From assembly GCA_963787195.1 (NCBI GenBank), contig CAWBCI010000031.1:217382-281381 (forward strand): a DNA stretch of 64,000 nucleotides, in the 5' to 3' direction. Source of the DNA: CAWBCI01 sp963787195. GTDB lineage: Bacteria > Bacteroidota > Bacteroidia > Bacteroidales > JAGOPY01. The stretch's first letter is position 1; every line of letters begins with the position of its first letter. Position numbers and translations under genes: made by a program. This document shows, piece after piece, positions 18,434 through 25,617 of this stretch. The notes under the pieces are model-generated. The model searched no databases. It saw only the letters and a program-made list of their open reading frames with translations, and was not told the DNA's origin.

Positions 18434-18856
18434 ATGAGAATCATGAAAAATATCCTGTTTTACATAATACTGTCCTCAACTTTTTTAATCTTGCAGCCTG
18501 ATCTATATTCACAGGACCTGCGCGATAACAGCGGCATTAAAACAGGACAGGTAGATAAAGATGGGAATATTCGTGACAGATGCGGGATCAAAACCGGTGA
18601 ATTTGATGAAAACAACATCATCCGCGACAAGAGCGGGATCAAGTTAGCTTCTATTGATAAGGACGGGGTGTTCAGGGATAGCAGCGGTATCAAAATGGGA
18701 AGTATTGATAAAGACGGCACTGTCAGGGACAAAAGCGGAATTAAACTCGGAATCATTGAAGAAGACGGAACCGTCAGGGATAAAGCTGGGATTAAGCTCG
18801 GCTCGGCAAAAGGTGTGGATCGAAACAGAACTGCCTGGTTATACTTCTTTCAATAA
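18434..18856 (+). CDS. Small secreted protein of five 17-residue repeats (five-fold beta-flower type)
   Basis: A 140-residue protein with a signal peptide (MKNILFYIILSSTFLILQ from a second ATG at 18443, cleavage near YSQ-D). Residues 31-115 are five exact-length 17-residue repeats of pattern D-x-S/C-G-I-K-x-G-x-I/V-D-K-D-G-x-I/V-R, plus a sixth partial copy and an aromatic tail (TAWLYFF). This matches the small Bacteroidota family described as a five-fold beta-flower; I base that on the repeat count and pattern and recall no function. It stands alone between the TonB receptor and a convergent membrane-protein gene. Confidence 0.72.
   Translation: MRIMKNILFYIILSSTFLILQPDLYSQDLRDNSGIKTGQVDKDGNIRDRCGIKTGEFDENNIIRDKSGIKLASIDKDGVFRDSSGIKMGSIDKDGTVRDKSGIKLGIIEEDGTVRDKAGIKLGSAKGVDRNRTAWLYFFQ
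18524..18778 (+). repeat. Five 51-bp coding repeats
   Basis: Five consecutive 51-bp units coding 17 residues each (DNSGIKTGQ, DRCGIKTGE, DKSGIKLAS, DSSGIKMGS, DKSGIKLGI starts). DNA divergence between units is moderate, so this is an old protein-level repeat rather than a recent expansion. Confidence 0.85.
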
Positions 18857-19031
18857 GCCATTTTCAATATTTCAGCACTATAAAAAGAATCCGCAAAATT
18901 CTGATAAGCAATTACCTCATCGCAACTCAATACAATATTGACCTTCGTGCAAGCTTTGTGTTTTGATGCCTTAGTCGCTAATAAAAAGATTGAATATCCC
19001 GATTTAAAACCAAGACATGGTTTCCCAATTC

Positions 19032-20687
19032 CTAATCCTGCATTTCCGTTTTCTTTCCATTCCTTCTCTTGGTATAATAAAGAGACAAAATGATGGAAAG
19101 CACAGCCAGGAATAAAAAAGCAAGCACCCTGAAAATAATCTCAACACGTGCCAGATCAATAATAAAAAGATAAAAAGCAGTTGCAACCATAGTACATAAT
19201 GCGAGGTAACGGTATTTTACATTATGCAGGACAAAGCTTAAGACAAAATAAATGATTGCCGCCAGCGTCCAGGAGACTGTTATATATGATCCCGGTACCT
19301 GTCGGTACAATGCATACAGCACCATGAAAAACCCAATGACAAGATAGGTATTACGCAACATTTCAGTTTTGATTTGAAGAAGCTGCTTTTTCCAGTTAAT
19401 GATCCTGGCGGTCACCAGGGGAACCAGGGCAAATGAAATATTCACCATGTTAACTGAGGTAGATGTAGCCAGGTAGGTGAATAAAAGAATGATGAACAGC
19501 CCGGCATTCATGACCACTATGACCCTGCTTCTGAACCAGAGGGCCATAGAAACCACCAGCAGGCTCTGCAAGGCAAGCAGGAAATAAGCCCCTGGGAATT
19601 CATAAATTCCATATAACATGACGCTTAAAGACACGAATCCATAAAGAGCGTAAAGAGATGCCATGACTTTCCAGCTGGACCTTCTTTGAAGAATGACTGA
19701 ATAGGACATGCAAAAAACTGCAATCGAAGCAAAGAGATTTATGTAATCATTCTTGAAAAATGACAATACAAAGACGGTGAGCAGGAAAGAGAAACCAAGT
19801 CCGTTCAGAATGATAGATGTAAGTGCCCTGTTTCCTGAAAACGTATCGCTCTCTTTGATAAGGGCTATTGATGAATAGATTGCGCCTACTATGAAGAGGT
19901 AAATGTAACCGCTATCATGTGTTTTAAGGATTTCAAGCTGGTGACCCATGAAAGGATTATGAATCAGCCAGATAAATTGGGTAATGTAAATAAGGAAAAT
20001 AGAAAAATTCAGAAGGCGCCACCAGGAATATCGGTACAGGAAATAAACAGCAAAGGCTGCAATAATTACCGTTAAAGGAAGCATTATATGAGTTGAATCG
20101 CTTATGACAGCTGCTACGGCCCCCATTAGGAAGGCCAGAGCAGCTAAACCCTGTGATGCCCGCCGGAGAGCCATGCCCCCCACAATTAGCGATACTATAA
20201 GCACCAGCAAAAGTCCTGCAAATTCGTTAGCTATTAATGGTAATTGTGTGAAATAGTGAAGCTTCAGGGTAATGAAAAACAATAGTATATAGCCATTCAG
20301 ACTGAATATGGAGGCCATGCTGGGATGTGAAGTCCTGAGGTAATATGATACGGCAAACAGTCCTATTACCGATATATAACCAATAGCAGGGGCCAGCCCT
20401 CTAAGTCCGCCATTCTGAAAATATTCAACCAGGAATATAATCCCGAACAACAGGACTATGTTCCCAAGCCAGGCAAGACCGTACTCCCCGAACTTCGATT
20501 CAAAAGAAGCTCCATTGAAACCTAAATCCGGAAGTTTAAGTTCTTCATCATCATCCTCATGATGAAGCCTTCCGGATCTCACTGTCACCAGCTCTTTTTC
20601 AAGATTGGAAACGCGCATCTCAAGGTCCTGCATACGGTCCGCCAGGTTTTCCCCGGATGAAGTAGTGGTATTTTCCTTTTCGGACAT
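19032..20687 (-). CDS. DUF2339-like polytopic membrane protein
   Basis: A 551-residue protein with a cytoplasmic N-terminal coiled coil (NLADRMQDLEMRVSNLEKEL, residues about 14-35), an acidic linker (DDDEELKLPD) and then about 14-16 hydrophobic helices spanning the rest. The architecture of coiled coil plus many helices, beginning near GLAWLGNIVLLFGIIFLVEY, resembles DUF2339 membrane proteins, whose function is unknown. It starts 77 bp downstream of the NrfD-like gene on the same strand and could be part of the same transcript. A short Lys/Arg-rich tail ends the protein. Confidence 0.72.
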   Translation of the reverse strand: MSEKENTTTSSGENLADRMQDLEMRVSNLEKELVTVRSGRLHHEDDDEELKLPDLGFNGASFESKFGEYGLAWLGNIVLLFGIIFLVEYFQNGGLRGLAPAIGYISVIGLFAVSYYLRTSHPSMASIFSLNGYILLFFITLKLHYFTQLPLIANEFAGLLLVLIVSLIVGGMALRRASQGLAALAFLMGAVAAVISDSTHIMLPLTVIIAAFAVYFLYRYSWWRLLNFSIFLIYITQFIWLIHNPFMGHQLEILKTHDSGYIYLFIVGAIYSSIALIKESDTFSGNRALTSIILNGLGFSFLLTVFVLSFFKNDYINLFASIAVFCMSYSVILQRRSSWKVMASLYALYGFVSLSVMLYGIYEFPGAYFLLALQSLLVVSMALWFRSRVIVVMNAGLFIILLFTYLATSTSVNMVNISFALVPLVTARIINWKKQLLQIKTEMLRNTYLVIGFFMVLYALYRQVPGSYITVSWTLAAIIYFVLSFVLHNVKYRYLALCTMVATAFYLFIIDLARVEIIFRVLAFLFLAVLSIILSLYYTKRRNGKKTEMQD

Positions 20688-20764
20688 AATGACCCCCGCT
20701 TTTAATATTTAGTTTCAGAAATTAAGAGCATCTCCTTCTTCTGACAATCAGAAGAAGAGTAGCT

Positions 20765-21965
20765 TTAATCTGCGATTTCTGCAGCATGCTTTTTCCAGGG
20801 AGGCAGCAGCCAAAGGAGAAAAGCCAAGATAAAGAAATGGCACTATAAACCATAACAAGGATAATGACACATCGGAGCTTCCTGTTAAACTTGCTTTGTA
20901 GCTGGTGAATCCATAGAAACTTTTTGAAAATAGCTGTCCACCGATGACAACGTTCCATCTCATGAAAAAGATCCCCATCAGCACAAGGACGCTTAATACT
21001 AAATAGAGGCCCTTCCTGATTTTTTCCGGGGGTTTTTTAAGTTGCAGAAATCCCAGGACAGATAAGGGAACTAAAGTACCAAGTCCGATCTGCATGATAA
21101 AGAATGTAAAAAACAATTTGCCATGTACCAGAATATCAAGTATATTAAATGATTCATCCGCTTCATAAATTCTGTGTATCTGATCCAGGCTTTCGAGGGA
21201 AAAATCCAGAATCAAAATATAAAATAAATATTTTGCGATGGTATCTAGTGTATTCATTTCAATTTTTTGCTTACGCAAATATGAAATCGCCATATAAATG
21301 AACATTATCAGGGCTATCCCCGACACCATCGCGGAGAAAAGAAATATAACAGGCATCATCACTGACGACCACCAGGGATTTGCCTTGATTGACCCAAAAA
21401 TAAATCCCACATAGCCATGCAGTAAAAAAGCCGAAGGGATACCGATCACAGTTATGAAATAGCCGAATTTTTCATCGGTTTTCCTGGAAGCAGCTGATGT
21501 ATCGCTTACCCATAAAGTAAGGGCCCTGTATACAAACCTCATAAATCCTTTCTTTTGACGCGACCAGATTACCATATCATATCTGTAATCAAACCATATT
21601 TCAAGTAATAATACTACCATCAGATACCATAGATAAACAAAACCAAAAATGGCCATGGCAGAAGTCAGATGCGGTGTTATCAGCATTTCGTAGAAGCGGA
21701 ATGGCTTGCCCAGATGGCTTATTAGTGGCATAGTGGCTATTAACATAAATGCTAATGCCGTCAGCAAAGAGATCTCGTAAGTAGGTCTTAGGGCTTTGAT
21801 ATCAAAAACCCGGTTCAGGGAAGCAAGGATAAAGGCCCCGGCAACAAGTCCGGTGATATATGGGTACATTACTATGAGCATATCCCAGTTCAGGGCGATT
21901 TCATTGGGATAAATAAAACCGACAACTTTGGCCAATGCTTCGTGCAGAGCTAGAATTTTATCCAT
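20765..21965 (-). CDS. NrfD/PsrC-like membrane quinone-interacting subunit, one frameshift
   Basis: Integral membrane subunit that exchanges electrons with menaquinone in complex iron-sulfur molybdoenzyme-like systems. The corrected protein is 399 residues with about ten helices; characteristic stretches are MYPYITGLVAGAFILASL near the N-terminus, HLGKPFRFYEML and FMRWNVVIGGQLF. Near the end, one extra T in the TTTT at about 20818-20822 shifts the frame. Removing it gives FLLWLLPPWKKHAAEIAD and a stop at 20765, a normal NrfD tail, while the uncorrected frame gives an unrelated basic tail ending at 20748. The gene begins 1 nt after the Fe-S gene ends, indicating translational coupling. Confidence 0.87.
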
Positions 21966-21966
21966 T

Positions 21967-22731
21967 TTAGTGTACCTCCTGACTTAAATCGTTATAAAAT
22001 AATTTAGATCCTGTATTTAGTTGTGGTTTCAGAACAGCACAATTGTGCTCTTTAACGAATGCATATATTGCACTGTCTTTATCATTTAAGTCCCCGTATA
22101 TTCTGGCGCCTGTCGGGCAGGCCATCATGCATGCAGGATCAAGACCTTTTTCCAGCCTGTGGTAACAAAGGGTACATTTGTCAGCAACACCTTTTTTAGG
22201 ATCAATATATCGGCAACCGTAAGGACATGCCTGAACACAATAGCCACAACCTATGCAGTATGTCTGATCAACTAAAGTAAGTCCTTCCGGAGATTCAAAA
22301 GAAGCACCTACCGGGCAGACCTGCGTACAGGGTGATTTGGCACAATGATTACACATTTTCGGGACGAAGAAAGTCTTATAAATTTCATCATCGGGGACTG
22401 GCTGTTTAAAGCCATCAATTCCCCCATTGGGAGATGAAACTTTTATCTCTCCATCGTTGGTAATTGTATATTGTTCCACCCAGTTACGGAAGAAAAAAGG
22501 TTCAGTGGAAACATCATTTTCAATTTTACAGGCCCTGGCACAACTTCCACAGCCTATGCATTTATCGATATCGATTCCTATTCCATACCATATCCCATTT
22601 CCAACCGGCTTTTGTGTTGCAAAAACTAATTTAAATGGATCCAGTAAGGAAACCAATACCAGGCCTCCCGCGAACATACTGGAATTCTTTATAAAATTCC
22701 GTCTTGATAAATTATCCTTTTCTGTGCTCAT
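21967..22731 (-). CDS. Tat-exported 4x[4Fe-4S] ferredoxin-type subunit (NrfC/PhsB/PsrB-like)
   Basis: Electron-transfer subunit of 254 residues. The N-terminus carries a twin-arginine signal (SRRNFIK at residues 9-15, followed by a hydrophobic stretch), so it folds in the cytoplasm and is exported to the periplasm. Sixteen cysteines form four cluster motifs: CIGCGSCARAC (from residue 58), CNHCAKSPCTQVCP, CIGCGYCVQACP and CTLCYHRLEKGLDPACMMACP. The long spacing in the fourth motif is typical for this family. Its start overlaps the cytochrome stop by 4 bp (ATGA), and NrfD follows after 1 nt. It should pass electrons between the NrfD quinone site and the tetraheme cytochrome or an unknown partner. 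Confidence 0.93.
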   Translation of the reverse strand: MSTEKDNLSRRNFIKNSSMFAGGLVLVSLLDPFKLVFATQKPVGNGIWYGIGIDIDKCIGCGSCARACKIENDVSTEPFFFRNWVEQYTITNDGEIKVSSPNGGIDGFKQPVPDDEIYKTFFVPKMCNHCAKSPCTQVCPVGASFESPEGLTLVDQTYCIGCGYCVQACPYGCRYIDPKKGVADKCTLCYHRLEKGLDPACMMACPTGARIYGDLNDKDSAIYAFVKEHNCAVLKPQLNTGSKLFYNDLSQEVH

Positions 22732-23165
22732 GGTTGATGTGGATTATGACAAGTTATGCAATCTTCGCCCTCATAGTGCTCAACTGCATCAATCTGTTTT
22801 ATAACATTTTTCGGGCTCGCCGCATTTTGTGTATGACATCGTAAACAAAACTGCCTTCCCTGGGGTATTTCCATTTTATTGTTCTCGGGCTCATCCATAT
22901 GCTTATATCCGGGACCGTGGCAAACTTCACATTGTAAGGGCTTATGATTCCCCTGAGATTTAAATTCAGCAATAGAATCATGGCACATTGCGCATGTTTC
23001 CATTTGGACATATTTAGCCTCTTTAGCTGCAATTTCAGTGAGGGCTTTCCCCCGATAAGGTCCGTATTCCCGCCATGAATCGGGGGTCAGATAATATTTG
23101 AGCACCAGCATTATCCCGATAAATACGGCAAATACTAATAATAATCGTTTTAGTTGAAGTGGCAT
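22728..23165 (-). CDS. Membrane-anchored tetraheme cytochrome c
   Basis: A 145-residue periplasmic c-type cytochrome with an uncleaved N-terminal helix (residues about 8-24, LLLVFAVFIGIMLVLKYYL). Four CxxCH heme sites are present: CAMCH (58), CEVCH (79), CLRCH (107) and CITCH (136). Additional histidines (GNHKPL, YKHMDE, VEHYEG, NPHQP) could be distal ligands for bis-His hemes. It is first in the operon cytochrome - Fe-S - NrfD. Known family logic suggests quinol-cytochrome or quinone-reductase electron transfer; the terminal partner is not encoded here. Confidence 0.92.
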   Translation of the reverse strand: MPLQLKRLLLVFAVFIGIMLVLKYYLTPDSWREYGPYRGKALTEIAAKEAKYVQMETCAMCHDSIAEFKSQGNHKPLQCEVCHGPGYKHMDEPENNKMEIPQGRQFCLRCHTQNAASPKNVIKQIDAVEHYEGEDCITCHNPHQP

Positions 23166-23597
23166 AGTACATTTATATTATTGATATAGAGAAATACTCT
23201 CCGGTGAAGATCATAATTAAAGGAAAGAATGGTTTAAATTGGGAAAGCATTTTATCGTATTTAGATATATAAATAGGTGCTAAATTTATATTAAAATAAA
23301 TACGATTTCAAGACGCCTGATCAATTTATAGAGAGTCTAAATTAAATCACCTTAAACACCTAGAGTATTAAAATCTGATAACCAATCATAAACATGAATT
23401 TAACTTTAAATAAAGTCAAATATCAGTCTGGCATATTCTCCAACTTTTAAAGAGAAAAAATTTAATGTTATCGATATGAAGGTTTAATTTTTGAAGCTTC
23501 ATATTTATTTTTAGTTCATCCATCCTAATCATGAAAAAATATTCTTAATATAGCGTAAGCGTAAATTAGCTTCAGAAATCATTAAATTTTCTAATGA
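23166..23597 (+). other. 432-bp AT-rich divergent intergenic region
   Basis: Separates the divergent cytochrome operon and cyclophilin gene. No convincing coding frame. It holds a 10-bp inverted repeat with a 33-bp spacer (23254-23306) and an 8-bp hairpin (23474-23481 ATATGAAG with 23497-23504 CTTCATAT, 15-nt loop). I could not assign confident -33/-7 boxes in it. Confidence 0.6.
23254..23306. promoter_or_regulatory. 10-bp inverted repeat, possible regulator site pair
   Basis: ATCGTATTTA at 23254-23263 and its exact reverse complement TAAATACGAT at 23297-23306. The half-site centres are 43 bp apart, close to four helical turns. It lies about 90-140 bp upstream of the cytochrome start. Regulatory function is an inference. 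Confidence 0.3.
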
Positions 23598-24245
23598 ATG
23601 AAAAAATTAATTCCTTTTCTTGCATTCTTTGGATTATTCGGGAACATATTATCACAGCCACTGCCCGGCGACAGCTTAATGAGTCTCAGAGCTCCTGACA
23701 GCTTTCATGCAGAATTCATTACAACCAAAGGCGATTTTATAATTGAGGCTAAGCGCAATTGGTCTCCCAAAGGAGTTGACCGCTTATTCCAGCTAATTTC
23801 AGCAGGATTTTATAATGATAACTACATCTTCAGGGTACAGCCCGATTACGTGGTTCAGTTCGGGATCTGCAATAATCCTCAACTCAATGAGTATTGGGAC
23901 ACAATTCCTGTACCGGATGAGCCGGTTAAAACAAGCAATCTCAAAGGCATGATTTCCTTCGCCCGGGATGGAGTGAATTCAAGGACAGTTCAGCTCTTCA
24001 TTAACATGAAAGACAACCCTAAACTGGATACTGTCGATTATCAAGGACTCAGGGGATTTCCTCCCATAGCAAAAGTCATCAGCGGTTTTGATACCATCCA
24101 AAAATTTTATTCGGCTTATGGTTTTGATCCCGCCAATGACCAGGATTCAGTCATGATTTATGGAAATGCTTACCTGAAAAAGAAATATCCGGGGCTGGAT
24201 TACATTATTAGTGCGAAAATCATTCATTTGAAGAATACCCATTAA
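23598..24245 (+). CDS. Secreted cyclophilin-type peptidyl-prolyl isomerase
   Basis: A 215-residue protein that would catalyse cis-trans isomerisation of prolyl bonds during folding in the periplasm. A signal peptide (MKKLIPFLAFFGLFGNILSQ) precedes a cyclophilin domain: TTKGDFIIEAKRNWSPKGVD, GFYNDNYIFRVQPDYVVQFG (the catalytic FxRV region), SFARDGVNSRTVQLFIN and FPPIAKVISGFDTI. In canonical enzymes the middle motif is FHRVIPGFMIQGGD; here it is IFRVQPDYVVQFGI, retaining the catalytic Arg. It ends directly at a strong terminator. Confidence 0.9.
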   Translation: MKKLIPFLAFFGLFGNILSQPLPGDSLMSLRAPDSFHAEFITTKGDFIIEAKRNWSPKGVDRLFQLISAGFYNDNYIFRVQPDYVVQFGICNNPQLNEYWDTIPVPDEPVKTSNLKGMISFARDGVNSRTVQLFINMKDNPKLDTVDYQGLRGFPPIAKVISGFDTIQKFYSAYGFDPANDQDSVMIYGNAYLKKKYPGLDYIISAKIIHLKNTH

Positions 24246-24275
24246 AAAAGGACAGCCTGTCAGGGCTGTCCTTTT
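24246..24275 (+). terminator. Strong bidirectional terminator between cyclophilin and tRNA-Leu
   Basis: A perfect 12-bp stem: AAAAGGACAGCC (24246-24257) with GGCTGTCCTTTT (24264-24275), 6-nt loop. A-tract and T-tract on opposite sides allow it to serve the cyclophilin gene (plus) and the tRNA genes (minus). Confidence 0.88.
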
Positions 24276-24279
24276 CTCG

Positions 24280-24365
24280 TACCCGGAGCCGGGATCGAAC
24301 CGGCACTTCCATCACTGGAAATTGGATTTTAAGTCCAACGCGTCTACCAATTCCGCCACCCGGGC
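24280..24365 (-). tRNA. tRNA-Leu (anticodon TAA)
   Basis: An 86-nt class II tRNA. Acceptor GCCCGGG (from 24365) pairs with TCCGGGT with G-U pairs at both ends; the D-arm holds TGGTAGACGCG, the anticodon loop is CTTAAAA, there is a variable arm, and the T-arm has GGTTCGATCCC. Discriminator A. CCA is not encoded. Confidence 0.95.
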
Positions 24366-24480
24366 ATTTCCTTCGCGAAATCTGGTACTTAATCTTATTT
24401 AAAACACTTTCAAAGTTCAATTTAAAAAAAATTCCCGATCACTTTGTCCCCAATTGCTCGGGCTTCGTAATCGGGACTGG

Positions 24481-24553
<73 letters not shown>

Positions 24554-24816
24554 GATTGGGAGTGCAAATTTAAACATTTTTCAATATTGGCAATAGTTTT
24601 TTGGTTTTTTTTAAAATGAATTAAAACTTATTGAGATGAATGATGTTAATTGCTTTTCCGGTTTATATTTTTGTAATTTATTTTTAGAGATTATTTGACA
24701 AAGTTATGCCTGAATAATCCCTGAAAGATATTTTCTTCCCAACATGACTGTTAAGGTTCCATATTGGAACAGAATATATTTTGCCAATCAATATTGTTAA
24801 ACTTAAACTAAAAATT

Positions 24817-25530
24817 ATGAACTCTCTTTTCAAAAAAACAGTCGCTGAATTTCTGGGCACTTTCTGGCTTGTTCTTGGAGGTTGTGGCAGTGCTGTTCTG
24901 GCTGCTGCTTTCCCGGGTTTAGGTATCGGCTTCGCCGGGGTTGCCCTGGCATTTGGATTAACTGTAGTTACCATGGCCTATGCCGTTGGGCATATCTCAG
25001 GGGCACACTTTAATCCTGCTATTTCCTTTGGTCTTTGGGCTGGAGGCCGTTTTTCGGCGAAGGAATTATTCCCCTATCTGCTTGCCCAGGTGCTGGGTGC
25101 CATAGTTGCAGGTGGAGTGCTTTATGTTATTGCCAGCGGGAAAGACGGTTTTAGCCTGAGCAATGGTTTTGCCAGCAATGGTTATGGCGCGCATTCACCC
25201 GGCGGATATTCTATGTATGCTGCCCTGGTGTCTGAAATTGTAATGACCGCAATGTTCCTCCTGGTTATCATGGGATCGACCGATAGGCTGGCCCCTTCGG
25301 GTTTTGCACCCCTGGCCATAGGTTTGGCGCTTACCCTGATCCATTTGATCAGTATCCCGGTGACCAATACTTCAGTAAATCCGGCCAGAAGCACGGGCGT
25401 AGCTATTTTTGCAGGGGGATGGGCCATAAATCAGCTCTGGCTATTCTGGGTGGCCCCGATCATAGGCGGAATGTTGGGTGGTTTGATATATTCCTACTTA
25501 CTCGGATCTAAAACACCCGTTAAAGCCTAG
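24817..25530 (+). CDS. aqpZ: Aquaporin Z
   Basis: A 237-residue six-helix water channel of the inner membrane. Both NPA boxes are intact: HFNPAIS (residues 65-71) and SVNPARS (187-192). The selectivity-filter residues of AqpZ are present: a Phe in helix 2 (ALAFGL), His176 (LIHLI), a Thr near 183-185 and Arg191, which indicate a water-selective channel rather than a glycerol facilitator. The ATG at 24817 gives MNSLFKKTVAEFLGTFWL, the usual start; the longer reading from 24781 is not needed. It is monocistronic, with a shared hairpin between it and convergent mutS. Confidence 0.95.
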   Translation: MNSLFKKTVAEFLGTFWLVLGGCGSAVLAAAFPGLGIGFAGVALAFGLTVVTMAYAVGHISGAHFNPAISFGLWAGGRFSAKELFPYLLAQVLGAIVAGGVLYVIASGKDGFSLSNGFASNGYGAHSPGGYSMYAALVSEIVMTAMFLLVIMGSTDRLAPSGFAPLAIGLALTLIHLISIPVTNTSVNPARSTGVAIFAGGWAINQLWLFWVAPIIGGMLGGLIYSYLLGSKTPVKA

Positions 25531-25563
25531 CGACATCATATTTTGCTCTTTTCAATTGATGAG

Positions 25564-25617
25564 GCGGCGGAACTGAGAAATCTGCTTATTTCAATGCAGA
25601 GGAAACTTTTCCGCCGC
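25564..25617. terminator. Nested hairpin between convergent aqpZ and mutS
   Basis: Outer stem GCGGCGGAA (25564-25572) with TTCCGCCGC (25609-25617), and an inner stem TCTGC (25581-25585) with GCAGA (25596-25600). It abuts the mutS stop codon. No long T-tract, so strength is uncertain. Confidence 0.55.

Noticed and set aside
20748..20764. Alternative NrfD end with a basic tail (CCRNRRLKLLFF)
   Set aside because: The corrected frame gives a normal family tail WLLPPWKKHAAEIAD with a stop at 20765; the basic tail is a frameshift artefact.
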